Positions 1 to 10,860 of a DNA stretch of 64,000 nucleotides are shown here, in pieces (the stretch's first letter is position 1; every line of letters starts with the position of its first letter). Under the pieces are notes generated by a model that searched no databases, had not been told where the DNA came from, and saw only the letters and a program-made list of their open reading frames with translations. Location: NCBI RefSeq assembly GCF_014192155.1, contig NZ_JACHXO010000004.1, forward strand, positions 1 through 64,000, read 5' to 3'. Source of the DNA: Roseateles terrae. GTDB lineage: Bacteria; Pseudomonadota; Gammaproteobacteria; Burkholderiales; Burkholderiaceae_C. Both the position numbers and the translations under genes were made by a program.

Positions 1-1
1 G

Positions 2-172
<171 letters not shown>

Positions 173-261
173 TATTTAAGACGGTTGCAAATACTTCCGA
201 AAAAGGGGGCCCGCTCGTCGGCTTCTGAAGCGAGAACTTCCGCGGTCAAAACGCGCGGTGT

Positions 262-302
262 GGCTCGGTTCGTGCAAGGGCTCGGTTCGTGCAAGGGCTC
301 GG
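262..302. repeat. 17-bp tandem repeat, two copies plus a partial third
   Basis: The unit CTCGGTTCGTGCAAGGG occurs twice back to back (264-280, 281-297) and is followed by CTCGG. It lies in the non-coding stretch between the transposase tail and the end of kdsA. The rest of that stretch (173-466) holds no gene I can support. Confidence 0.7.
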
Positions 303-439
303 ATGGACTCGCCAACGGCGCCGCACGTTGCGCAGCTTCAACGTGACTTCCCATCAAGACAAAACCCCTGGCGCCATCGATCAGTCTCACTGAAGCGAGG
401 ACAACAGGGGCAGGACAGCGGGGAGTGCCGCTGGAAGGC

Positions 440-460
440 GCCGGCTCGGGGGGAGCCGGC
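440..460 (-). terminator. GC-rich hairpin downstream of kdsA
   Basis: Arms GCCGGCTC and GAGCCGGC form a perfect 8-bp stem around a five-base G loop, starting 6 bases past the kdsA stop in transcript direction. No U tract follows, so it could be a Rho-assisted terminator or an mRNA 3' stabiliser instead of a classical intrinsic terminator. Confidence 0.45.
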
Positions 461-466
461 GGCTGT

Positions 467-2701
<2,235 letters not shown>

Positions 2702-2754
2702 GCGATAACTCCCAAGGGTCATTCCAAATACTGCCCAGATTCACACACCTTCAC

Positions 2755-2767
2755 GTCACGGCGTGAC
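2755..2767. promoter_or_regulatory. Palindrome upstream of ugd
   Basis: GTCACG-G-CGTGAC is a perfect 6-bp inverted repeat with a one-base centre, 54 bases upstream of the ugd start, in the gap between ugd and the epimerase gene. It has the size of a regulator half-site pair; no regulator can be named. Confidence 0.3.
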
Positions 2768-2844
2768 GCGAAGAAATTCATCGATACCGGCGCCCGGTGA
2801 GCAAGCCGGATGCCAGCATCGCCGACAAAAGCCGGCGTCTTGTC

Positions 2845-3852
2845 TCAAATCTTGTAATAGTCTCGATACCAGGCAACAAAGCGCTTCACGCCCTCGGTCA
2901 CCGGCATGGCCGGCCTGAAGCCTGTCCAGGCCGCCAGCTCTTCCACATCCGCATGCGTTTTCGGCACATCGCCGTCCTGCAGCGGCAGAAACTCCTTCTT
3001 GGCCTCACGTCCCAGCGCCTGCTCGATGGCTTCGATGAAGCCCATCAGCGGCACCGGCTGGTGATTGCCGATATTGAACACCCGATACGGCGCGCTGGAC
3101 CGTGCCGGGTCGGCCTTCATCGCGTCGTAGCCGGCATCGGGTGTGGCCACCCGGTCCAGCACCCGCACCACGCCTTCGGCGATGTCGTCGATGTAGGTGA
3201 AGTCGCGGATCATCTGACCGTGGTTGAACACCTTGATCGGCTCACCGGCCAGAATCGCCTTGGTGAACAGGAACAGCGCCATGTCCGGTCGGCCCCACGG
3301 CCCATAGACGGTGAAAAACCGCAGACCGGTGGTGGGCAGGTTGAATAGATGGCTGTAGGTATGCGCCATCAGCTCATTGGCCTTCTTCGTGGCGGCATAC
3401 AGGCTCACCGGATGGTCCACGCCGTGATGCTCGCTGAACGGCATCAAGGTATTGCCGCCATACACGCTGGAGCTGGACGCATAGACCAGGTGCTCCACGC
3501 TGTGGTGCCGGCAGCCTTCCAGGATGTTGGTGAAGCCCGAGATGTTCGAGTCAATGTAGGCATGCGGATTCACCAGCGAATACCGCACCCCGGCCTGGGC
3601 CGCCAGATGCACCACCCGGTCAAAGCCGTGCTCGGCAAACACCTGCGCCATGCCGGCCCGGTCTGCCACATCCATCTCGATGAACGAGAACGCCGGATGC
3701 GGCGTCAGGCGCGCCAGCCGGTCGTGCTTGAGCGTCGGATCGTAGTAATCGTTCAGATTGTCCAGACCCACCACCTGATCGCCACGCGCGAGCAGGATCT
3801 GGCTGACATGCATGCCGATGAAGCCGGCGGCGCCGGTAACGAGTACTTTCAC
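2845..3852 (-). CDS. NAD-dependent epimerase, probably UDP-glucuronate 4-epimerase
   Basis: Extended short-chain dehydrogenase that most likely interconverts UDP-glucuronate and UDP-galacturonate. The 335 residues show the GAAGFIG nucleotide-binding loop (7-13), [17 protein letters not shown] (30-46) typical of the UDP-GlcA epimerase branch, [12 protein letters not shown] (85-96), SSSSVYGGN around residue 130 and the catalytic YxxxK pair (Tyr152, Lys156). The start is GTG with GGGAG five bases upstream. It lies directly upstream of ugd on the same strand, and Ugd makes its predicted substrate. Substrate choice is by family resemblance; a UDP-glucose 4-epimerase is less likely because of the DYYDP segment. 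Confidence 0.88.
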   Translation of the reverse strand: MKVLVTGAAGFIGMHVSQILLARGDQVVGLDNLNDYYDPTLKHDRLARLTPHPAFSFIEMDVADRAGMAQVFAEHGFDRVVHLAAQAGVRYSLVNPHAYIDSNISGFTNILEGCRHHSVEHLVYASSSSVYGGNTLMPFSEHHGVDHPVSLYAATKKANELMAHTYSHLFNLPTTGLRFFTVYGPWGRPDMALFLFTKAILAGEPIKVFNHGQMIRDFTYIDDIAEGVVRVLDRVATPDAGYDAMKADPARSSAPYRVFNIGNHQPVPLMGFIEAIEQALGREAKKEFLPLQDGDVPKTHADVEELAAWTGFRPAMPVTEGVKRFVAWYRDYYKI

Positions 3853-4179
3853 GAGATCTCCCGATCGCTGCTCTGGGGACGACTATTTTCCGCGCAATGC
3901 CAAGACTCCTTCATGTCCCCTCCCCCCTCAGTGGGGTGGCTTCCCACCGAAGGACTGACTGAGACCGCTTCGCCCCCCGCACAACGCCGACCGAAGGAAC
4001 CGGGGTAGAGCAAAGCCGCAAGCCGCCGAAGGCCCGGGGGGTATTGGCGGAAGTCAAGGGAGGAATGGCCCGCGGAGCGGGACAGGAAGGACATGGAGCC
4101 AATGCCCCCCGGGCCTTTGGCGGCGTGCGCAGTCAAAGAATCCACCCCGCCACTCCAACCACACTGCTCCGCGGCACAC
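3853..4179. other. Intergenic stretch carrying a long inverted repeat
   Basis: No convincing gene. The left part (about 3910-4020) is GC-rich with short complementary blocks such as GTGGG/CCCAC near 3931-3949. The right part carries a long inverted repeat described separately. The stretch separates the sugar-nucleotide genes from the exopolysaccharide operon and looks like a dispersed extragenic repeat (inference). Confidence 0.6.
4022..4124. repeat. 26-bp inverted repeat with 51-base loop
   Basis: The left arm (4022-4047) starts GCCGCCGAAGGCCCGG and the right arm (4099-4124) is its reverse complement with two mismatches over 26 bases (24/26). The loop itself contains a small CCCGC/GCGGG stem. 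The whole could fold into a very stable cruciform or RNA stem and act as a processing or termination structure at the end of the exopolysaccharide transcript, or be a REP/BIME-like or miniature mobile repeat. Confidence 0.75.
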
Positions 4180-4983
4180 TCAAAAGTATTTCGACGTACC
4201 ACTCGGCGCCCTGAACCACATCAACAGGAGTTCCCTCCCGATCTCCCAATGCATCTGCGCCCGCTCCCGCCTTCCGCGCGCCAGCGCCAGCGCGGCTCTG
4301 CCCCACCGCGCCGCGATCTTGTCCGGCCACCGATTCCTCGGATACGCGAAATACGCAATCGCCAACTCTTCGTTGATCATCTTGCGGGTATTCACATGCG
4401 GATTCAGATACTTCACCGCCGGATCATCCACCCGCAGGACCTGACCGCGACGGGTCCGGAAGTACCAGGCGGCCCATTCCTGATCTTCGGCAGAAAACAC
4501 ATCCACCCGAAATGGCCGCTCCTTCACCACCCGCACCGGCAGAAACGCGCATGCGTTGGACAGCCCGTTGTAGCCATCGAACTGTTCCGGCCCGATCACC
4601 GACAGCGCCGCCTTCCCCGACGTCGCATGACGCCAGTAGACCACCTCGATCCCTTGCGCCTGCGCAGCCTTCAAGCTCCGCTCCAGCACCGCAGGATCTT
4701 CCAGCAGCACATGGGAGCTGATCAGCAGCGCATGCGGCTCATCCACCGCCGCCATGCCCACATTGATCGCCACCGAGTAATTGAAGACCGGCTCCGGGTA
4801 GGTCACCACCTCCCCCATCCGCCGCAACTGCTCCCGCACCGCCGGATCGTTGGACGAGTCGACGAACACCACCCGCGTTGGCGCCCAGGTCTGCGCCTTC
4901 AGCGCGGCCACCACCTGCTCCAGCAGCGGCGTGCACACATGGGTGCGGATCACCGCCGCATACCTGCGAAGGTTGGTTGCCAT
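4180..4983 (-). CDS. Family 2 glycosyltransferase
   Basis: Predicted cytosolic GT-A sugar transferase of 267 residues, the last gene of the exopolysaccharide operon. The N-terminal half has the nucleotide-sugar fold: VIRTHVCTPLLEQVVAALKAQT, then VVFVDSSNDP in place of the usual VVVDDGS, and NVGMAAVDEPHALLISSHVLLED, where the metal-binding DxD is replaced by a serine/histidine segment. FSAEDQEWAAWYF carries the acidic catalytic ED. Specificity is unknown. It starts 3 bases after the stop of the preceding glycosyltransferase. The degenerate DxD makes it an atypical member. Confidence 0.85.
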   Translation of the reverse strand: MATNLRRYAAVIRTHVCTPLLEQVVAALKAQTWAPTRVVFVDSSNDPAVREQLRRMGEVVTYPEPVFNYSVAINVGMAAVDEPHALLISSHVLLEDPAVLERSLKAAQAQGIEVVYWRHATSGKAALSVIGPEQFDGYNGLSNACAFLPVRVVKERPFRVDVFSAEDQEWAAWYFRTRRGQVLRVDDPAVKYLNPHVNTRKMINEELAIAYFAYPRNRWPDKIAARWGRAALALARGRRERAQMHWEIGRELLLMWFRAPSGTSKYF

Positions 4984-4986
4984 CCC

Positions 4987-5862
4987 TCAGGCCTGCGCTG
5001 GCGGACGCAACCAGCGCCGCATCATCTGATACCAACCCTCGGCCCACCAGCCCTGCTTCATGAACTGCCGCAGGTCCGAGGTATCCGGCTGGAAGCCGTA
5101 ATACTCCGAGAACACCTGCAACAGCATCAACTGCAGCGTGCGGCCGTTGCCCTGTCCATGCTTGGCATACATCAGCTGGCAGGCCCGCAGCACCTTCTGC
5201 TTGGACTTCGACGAAATCCGGTCCGGCCGCGGTGACACGTCAAACACATAGCTCGGCAGATCCAGCAGGCGCGCCGGGCCATGCAGCTTCAGGATGCGGT
5301 AGAAAAATTCCAGATCCTGCCAGGCCGGCATCTCTTCATCGAACAGCCCCGCCGACACGAACCGGTCGCGCGGGCCAAACAGCTGATTGCCCACATGGTT
5401 GGCCTGCAGCATCATCTCCGCGCTGCAGCGGCCGACCTTGGCGCTGTACCAGCGCCGGTCGCCGCTGCGGAATTCGTACTGCACATACAGCACCGAGGGC
5501 TGATCCCCCATCGACGTCAGCAGCTTCCAGTAGGCCAGCAACGCCTCGATGTGATGCGGCTTGAATTCGTCGTCATCGTCCAGCCCGGTCAGGAACTCGC
5601 CGGTGCTGGTGCGAATCGCCTCGTTGCGGGCGGCACAGGCGCCGCGGCCCTTTTCATTGCGCAGCACCTTCAGCCGTGGGTCCTGCAGGGCCCGCTGCTG
5701 CAACCAGCGCGGCGTCTCGTCGGTGGACCCGTCGTCCACCACCACCAGCTCCACATTCCGGTAGGTCTGGCCCAGCACCGACTCCACCGCGGCCTGCATC
5801 GAGGCCAGGCGGTTCTGCGTCGGCATATACACCGAGACCAGGGGCAATTCACTCATGTCCAT
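4987..5862 (-). CDS. Family 2 glycosyltransferase
   Basis: Cytosolic GT-A glycosyltransferase of 291 residues. Motifs are VSVYMPTQNRLASMQAAVESVLGQ (9-32), VVVDDGSTDETP, GRGACAARNEAIRTSTGEFLTGLDDDDEF with the DDD metal-binding motif, and WQDLEFFYRI near residue 185 as the acceptor-side acidic motif. It belongs to the exopolysaccharide operon, following the acyltransferase with a 35-base gap and followed 3 bases later by another glycosyltransferase. A second in-frame ATG two codons in is an equally good start. The sugar it transfers cannot be read from sequence. Confidence 0.92.
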   Translation of the reverse strand: MDMSELPLVSVYMPTQNRLASMQAAVESVLGQTYRNVELVVVDDGSTDETPRWLQQRALQDPRLKVLRNEKGRGACAARNEAIRTSTGEFLTGLDDDDEFKPHHIEALLAYWKLLTSMGDQPSVLYVQYEFRSGDRRWYSAKVGRCSAEMMLQANHVGNQLFGPRDRFVSAGLFDEEMPAWQDLEFFYRILKLHGPARLLDLPSYVFDVSPRPDRISSKSKQKVLRACQLMYAKHGQGNGRTLQLMLLQVFSEYYGFQPDTSDLRQFMKQGWWAEGWYQMMRRWLRPPAQA

Positions 5863-5897
5863 CTTTCATCTCAAAACCGGCAGCGCAGCGGATGCGT

Positions 5898-6923
5898 TCA
5901 GCGTCCATCCAGCACCGCCTTGCCGCGTGGAAACACGCGTTCCGCTGTCCAGAGCAGCAGCAGCGTCAGCGCTGCGGCGCTCAGCCACAGCAGGTCACTG
6001 CGACGCACACCCAGCGACCGCAGCACTTCAATCAACAGCGGATGCAGCAGATACAGCCCCAGCGCGAAGCGGCGGCCCCAGTCGGCCAGCCGCTCCATCA
6101 GGGCGGTCGCCGGCAGGGCCATGCCCAGCCCCATCGCGCCCACCCCCATCAGCACCGCGCCTACATGCAGCTGCAGCTCAGTGGCGACGCCGCCCTTCCA
6201 GCGTACCGCCATGCCCTGCAGCACCAGCAGGATCGCGCCGCCCACCAGCAGCATCGGCCACGCGCGTGTCAGCGTCCTGACCGGCACGCTCGCAAGCTTG
6301 ATGCCAAGCCACACCATCGCCGCGCCACCCAGAAAGCGGGTGGCAAACATCGTGGGCCAGCTCACCCGGCCCATGGCACACAGCGAGTCCACCGCGCTGG
6401 CCAGCAGAATCACCGCGACGATGCCCCACCATGCGCCGCTCGGCTGAACCCAGTCGGGCCGCGCCGCTGCCAGCAGCACACCGGCCAGCGCTGCATGCAT
6501 GAACCACAGATGGCCCCACACGCCGCGCACGATCGCATCTTGCGACAGCATCCGCTCAAAGCCCGCCTTCGGGCCGAGCTGCACCACATGCAGCACCCCA
6601 TAGATCGCGGCACACACCAGCGTGATCTGCAGCAGGCGGCCGGCCGACGCCAGCGCGGTGGTCGCCCACTGCGGACGCTGGCCGATGAAGAATCCCATCA
6701 CCACGAAGAAGAAGGGCACCACCCAGCGGCCGGCTGCGACCGTCAGCTCCATGGCCGGCACCGGCCATTCGGGGAAGCGGCCCACATGCAGGCCCACCAC
6801 CAGCACCGCACCAAAGATGCGCAGCGCATCAATGCCGGGCAGCCGCTTGCTGGCGGCGCCTGAAGAGACCGCCGCCGGTGCGGCCGCTGCCGATGCGATG
6901 CTTGCGCTCATCCCTGCCCTCAT
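5898..6923 (-). CDS. Acyltransferase-3 family membrane protein (polysaccharide O-acylation)
   Basis: Integral inner-membrane acyltransferase of 341 residues, likely adding acetyl or a similar group to a sugar of the exopolysaccharide. The family start LPGIDALRIFGAVLVVGLHVG follows a 27-residue Ala/Ser-rich leader; the LHVG histidine corresponds to the conserved catalytic region. Around ten hydrophobic segments follow, including WVVPFFFVVMGFFIG and LYLLHPLLIEVLRSLG. AAGGA precedes the ATG by four bases. It starts 7 bases after the flippase stop in the same operon. It is one of two acyltransferase-3 proteins in the operon; the acyl donor and target are unknown. Confidence 0.85.
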   Translation of the reverse strand: MRAGMSASIASAAAAPAAVSSGAASKRLPGIDALRIFGAVLVVGLHVGRFPEWPVPAMELTVAAGRWVVPFFFVVMGFFIGQRPQWATTALASAGRLLQITLVCAAIYGVLHVVQLGPKAGFERMLSQDAIVRGVWGHLWFMHAALAGVLLAAARPDWVQPSGAWWGIVAVILLASAVDSLCAMGRVSWPTMFATRFLGGAAMVWLGIKLASVPVRTLTRAWPMLLVGGAILLVLQGMAVRWKGGVATELQLHVGAVLMGVGAMGLGMALPATALMERLADWGRRFALGLYLLHPLLIEVLRSLGVRRSDLLWLSAAALTLLLLWTAERVFPRGKAVLDGR

Positions 6924-6930
6924 GGCTTCC

Positions 6931-8364
6931 TTACGCCTTCCCTTTCAAGGTGTTGAGCAGGACCCTCGGCGACTGACCGAACACCCCACCCAGCACAACC
7001 AGGTATACCGCGGCGCCTAGGGCAATCAACATGCCGAGTTGCAGGGACGGTGGTAACGACGTGTGACCCAACGCCACGATGCCGCCCCACAAGGCCAGTG
7101 CCATCGCCACCGACGACAGCACCGGTGCCTTCAGCTGTCGCCACAGCGGCCCTGGTGTCGCCTGGAGCCAATGGCCCATGCAGACAATGGTGGCCACGAA
7201 GTTCAGCAGGTTGGCGATGAAGTAACCCGCCGCAACACCCACCACACCGTACTGCGCACCCATCACAAAACCGACCAGCACCGTGGCGGTATTGAAGATG
7301 CCCAGGTACAGCAGCGCGGCGGTGCGGCCCTGAGAGGTGAGCGTAGAGCCGATGGTGCTCATCAACGACTGCATGATGCCGACCGGCGCCAGCCAGCCCA
7401 GCAGCGGCGCCACGATGGCCCACTTCGGATCCAGCACCACCGACACAAACGGCTCCCGCAGCGCCCACAGCCCCACCATGATGGGCATGCTCAGCAGGGA
7501 GATGCCGCCCAGCACCTTGAAGTAGACCTCGCGCACGGCTGCCAGATCGTCCTGGATGCCCGACAGGCGCGGCAGCAGTGCGCGCCCCACCACCCAGCTC
7601 ATGTGCTGCACCGGAAACAGCATCAGCTTGTAGGCCATGCCGTACTGGCCCAGCGGGCCGGTGCCCAGCAGACGGCCGATGATCATGCTGTCGGCATTGC
7701 GGGCAAAGTAGTTGATGAAGTTGAAGGCGGTGAGGCTGCCGCTGAAGCCCCAGAGCGACTTGAACTCATCGCGGCTCCACTGCCGCCCGGGCTTGAAGCC
7801 CGACTTGAACCACAACCAGACGCTGTTGGTGCCGATGGTGAAAAGCGTCGGCACCACGAAGCTGTAGACGCCCCAGCCGGCCAGCGCGCACGCGACCGAC
7901 AGGCACAGCCCCGTCACCTGGGTGAACACATCCAGGATCGCCAGCTCACGAAAGCGCGCATGCCGCTCCATCCAGGCCTGATGCACCGCCGTGGTCGCGC
8001 CCAGCGGAAAGCCGATCGACAGCAGCAGCATCACCGGGAACAGCTCCGGCTCCTTGAAGAACACCGAGATGGCATAGGCGGAGGCCGCCAGTGCCAGACC
8101 GAGCGTGAGCCCCAGGCCCACATTCAGCCAGAAGACCGTGTCCGCCAGCGCAGGCGTGAGCGTTTTGCGCTGGATGATGGCGGCGCCGGTCCCCATGTCG
8201 CGCAGCAGGCTGGCGAAGGTGAGCACCACGCCGGCCAGCGCCATCACGCCGTAAGCGGACGGCGGCAGCAGGCGCGACAGCACCACCACGCTGACCAGTT
8301 GGCCCAGCACCTTGCTCGCCTGCGCCACGCTGAGCCAGCGGACGCTGTGCATCATCCCGCTCAA
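6931..8364 (-). CDS. Polysaccharide flippase, Wzx/PST type
   Basis: Membrane transporter of 477 residues of the polysaccharide transporter (MOP superfamily) type, expected to flip lipid-linked repeat units across the inner membrane for periplasmic polymerisation. The N-terminus VRWLSVAQASKVLGQLVSVVVLSRLLPPSAYGVMALAGVV is characteristic of the WzxC/TuaB branch, and hydrophobic segments recur along the whole length with IIQRKTLTPALADTVFWLNVGLG and FNFINYFARNADSMIIGRLLG. It overlaps the upstream glycosyltransferase by 4 bases. The Wzy-type protein encoded at 19212-20906 would be its partner in a Wzx/Wzy-dependent pathway. Confidence 0.92.
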   Translation of the reverse strand: MSGMMHSVRWLSVAQASKVLGQLVSVVVLSRLLPPSAYGVMALAGVVLTFASLLRDMGTGAAIIQRKTLTPALADTVFWLNVGLGLTLGLALAASAYAISVFFKEPELFPVMLLLSIGFPLGATTAVHQAWMERHARFRELAILDVFTQVTGLCLSVACALAGWGVYSFVVPTLFTIGTNSVWLWFKSGFKPGRQWSRDEFKSLWGFSGSLTAFNFINYFARNADSMIIGRLLGTGPLGQYGMAYKLMLFPVQHMSWVVGRALLPRLSGIQDDLAAVREVYFKVLGGISLLSMPIMVGLWALREPFVSVVLDPKWAIVAPLLGWLAPVGIMQSLMSTIGSTLTSQGRTAALLYLGIFNTATVLVGFVMGAQYGVVGVAAGYFIANLLNFVATIVCMGHWLQATPGPLWRQLKAPVLSSVAMALALWGGIVALGHTSLPPSLQLGMLIALGAAVYLVVLGGVFGQSPRVLLNTLKGKA

Positions 8365-9554
8365 CGCACACCTCCCGATTGAGCGGTGTAGAAGGCTTCG
8401 AGGGCGCGCTGGCAGATCTGCAGATCAAACTTCTGCACCGCCAGCTCCCGGGCGGCCCGGCCCATGCTGCTGCACAGCGCCGGATCGGCCAGCAGGCGTT
8501 CGATCTGGGTGGCCAGCGCGTCCACATCGCCTTCCGGGAAGGCAAGGCCGGTACGCTCGGGCGTGATGCCTTCGTCGCGTCCGCCCATGGCGGACGTCAC
8601 GACCGGCACGCCGCAGGCTTGCGCTTCGAGGATGGAAATGGGCAGCCCTTCAGCATCACCGGACTGGCTGACGATGCTGGGCAGGCAGAAGATGCGGGCG
8701 GTGCCCAGCAGTTCGCGCACTCGCTGGCTCGGCTGGGCGCCGAGGAAATCCACCGGCGCATTCAGCTCGGCCGTCAGCGCCTCCATGCGCTCGCGCAGCG
8801 GACCATCGCCCACCACCTTCACCCGCGCCTGCGGGAAGCGCTGATGGACCCGGGCCATGGCGCGGATCAGGAATTCCAGGCCCTTCTTTTCGACCTGGCG
8901 CCCCACAAACAGGAGGTGCGGTTCCCGCTCGCCTGCGGGCACGCCCGACGGCGCGAAGTCCCGCGTGTCCACGCCGATGAACAGCGTGTGCAGCTTGTCG
9001 GGATGGATGCCGTAGGCATCGATGGCCCGCGCGCGGACCGCTTCGGACACCGCGATGAAGGACACCTGCGGATCGGCCGCCATCTCCCGCAAGCGGCGCG
9101 GATAGTCCTTCATGTAGTCGCCGCCCTGCCCGCTTTCCCAGAAGTCGGGGCGGGTGTGGATGTCGTAGCCATGCAGGGTCACAACCGTGGGCAGCCCCAG
9201 GCCCTTCAGCCAGGGCCAGGCCAGCACCGCATCGGTGGCGAAGTGCACATGCACCACCGATGGACGCACGCCGTCCGCATCCGGCACCATCAGCGGCCGC
9301 AGCGCCTGCGGCAGCGGCCAGCCCAGGCGGCGATAGAGCCGCCACTGCATCGCGTCCAGCGTGCCGGTGGGCGTCAGGTCCAGCAGTTGATGGTCCAGCC
9401 CGTCCAGCGACAGGCCGTTCTGGCAGAGCCGCTGCCCCACCAGGGTGGCGCGCCAGTCCCGCAGATGCAGCGCCTGCTGCCGCACGAACGTCTCGGACAG
9501 CGGCAGCAGTTCATCTCGAACGACAAGAACTCGTCTCAATCGGATATCCCTCAA
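8361..9554 (-). CDS. Family 4 glycosyltransferase
   Basis: GT-B glycosyltransferase of 397 residues, cytosolic or peripheral to the inner membrane. The N-terminal acceptor domain has LVVRDELLPLSETFVRQQ and VVHVHFATDAVLAWPWLKGLGLPTVVTLHGYDI; the C-terminal donor domain has LLFVGRQVEKKGLEFLIRAM, VVGDGPLRERMEAL and the EAQACGVPVVTSAMGG nucleotide-binding region preceded by DAEGLPISILE. The start shown is TTG; a second TTG five codons later has a better-spaced GAGGG. It overlaps the flippase by 4 bases, and a 190-base gap without recognisable features precedes it. Confidence 0.92.
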   Translation of the reverse strand: MRDIRLRRVLVVRDELLPLSETFVRQQALHLRDWRATLVGQRLCQNGLSLDGLDHQLLDLTPTGTLDAMQWRLYRRLGWPLPQALRPLMVPDADGVRPSVVHVHFATDAVLAWPWLKGLGLPTVVTLHGYDIHTRPDFWESGQGGDYMKDYPRRLREMAADPQVSFIAVSEAVRARAIDAYGIHPDKLHTLFIGVDTRDFAPSGVPAGEREPHLLFVGRQVEKKGLEFLIRAMARVHQRFPQARVKVVGDGPLRERMEALTAELNAPVDFLGAQPSQRVRELLGTARIFCLPSIVSQSGDAEGLPISILEAQACGVPVVTSAMGGRDEGITPERTGLAFPEGDVDALATQIERLLADPALCSSMGRAARELAVQKFDLQICQRALEAFYTAQSGGVR

Positions 9555-9744
9555 ATCAATTCATCGTCGGGCCGGACGGTCGCCATGAGCGACCGACGGG
9601 CCGTGTCGTTAACCGGGTCGCAGCACGGACCTGGCACTCCGGTGGAGCGGACCTGGCCGGGCTTTCGACGCCAGTCGCGCCGGACGAACCCGCCCACAGC
9701 CGCGACCACCCTGCCGCGTCAGGGCAAGCCCGCTGGTGCCAGCC

Positions 9745-10824
9745 TCAGCCGGCGACCGGCTCCATCTGCAGCCGCGCGCGACCCCGGATCTGCTGCTTCA
9801 ATGCATTCATCGCGGTGCGCATTTCCCAGGGATCGGCACGGCCGCCCAGACCGAAGCGCAGCGCCCGCGAGGCCAGGCCCAGCGGATGGCGGTCCACGAA
9901 GGTCCGGCGCCAGCGCAGCTCGCGCTCCGCCGCCTCGCCCGACCAGGCCGGTCCGGACCGCGCCAGCGCATGCACCATGCGGGCATAGTCGTCCGCATAG
10001 TCGCGGCGGCCCTTCACATCGATCAACGCCTGCCCGTGGGAGCAGAACGGCACCGGATCAAACGCCGCCTGACCCGACCAGCGCGCCAGCAGGCCGCCCA
10101 GATGCCGCGAAATCCGGCCCGACATCTGCAGCTGGTCCCAATACTTCTGCCGGCTCACGCTGCCGCTGTGGAAGCGGTAGCGCAGCACGTTCTGCGGCAG
10201 GTTGATGCCCTGGCGCTGCAGGGCCAGCTCGCTGAAGAGCAGATAGTCCTCGGCCAGGTTGGGCACTTCAATGTCGGCCTGTGGATCGGTGCCGCGGAAC
10301 ATCGACTGGCCGTAGCGGACGCCCCGGTCCCACACCGCCTGGCTGCGCAGGCTGATCGTCGGATGGGCGAAGACATTGCGGAACAGCGCGCAGCGGGCCA
10401 GCTCGTCCTTGTCGGTCGGATGCGACAGCGCGCCGATTTCCTTGCCCTCGGCATCGATCATCACCGACTGCCCGCCCACCAGCACCACCTCTGCATCCCG
10501 CTCGAAGGCGGCATGGGTCAGGGCCATGCGCTCCGGCAGGCATTCGTCGTCGGCGTCCATGCGCATCAGGTAAGGCGCTTCGACCAGCCCCAGCCCTTCG
10601 TTCAGCAGCCCGGACAGCCCAGGCGCCTGCGGAAACGAATGCAGTTCGATGCGGGCGTCCTGCGCAGCCGCACGCGACACGATCTCCGCCGTGCGGTCGG
10701 TGGAGCCGTGGTCCAGCACCAGCAGGCGCCAGTCACGCTCGGTCTGCGCCTGCACGCTGGCCAGGGCCTGACTCAAAAAAGCTTCGCCGTTCTTCACCGG
10801 CATCAGCACATCAAACAAGGCCAT
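9745..10824 (-). CDS. Family 2 glycosyltransferase
   Basis: GT-A glycosyltransferase of 359 residues. It shows FDVLMPVKNGEAFLSQALASVQAQ (4-27), LVLDHGSTDRTAEIV with His in place of the usual second Asp of DDGS, MRMDADDECLPERMAL with the DAD metal-binding motif, and EDYLLFSELALQ as the catalytic acidic segment. HPTISLRSQAVW is typical of glycosyltransferases of O-antigen and capsule loci. It is separated by 36 bases from the WecG-type gene upstream. Sugar specificity is unknown. Confidence 0.92.
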   Translation of the reverse strand: MALFDVLMPVKNGEAFLSQALASVQAQTERDWRLLVLDHGSTDRTAEIVSRAAAQDARIELHSFPQAPGLSGLLNEGLGLVEAPYLMRMDADDECLPERMALTHAAFERDAEVVLVGGQSVMIDAEGKEIGALSHPTDKDELARCALFRNVFAHPTISLRSQAVWDRGVRYGQSMFRGTDPQADIEVPNLAEDYLLFSELALQRQGINLPQNVLRYRFHSGSVSRQKYWDQLQMSGRISRHLGGLLARWSGQAAFDPVPFCSHGQALIDVKGRRDYADDYARMVHALARSGPAWSGEAAERELRWRRTFVDRHPLGLASRALRFGLGGRADPWEMRTAMNALKQQIRGRARLQMEPVAG

Positions 10825-10860
10825 GGATGCCCTTTCGTCCGTTCATCTCGTCACCCTGGC

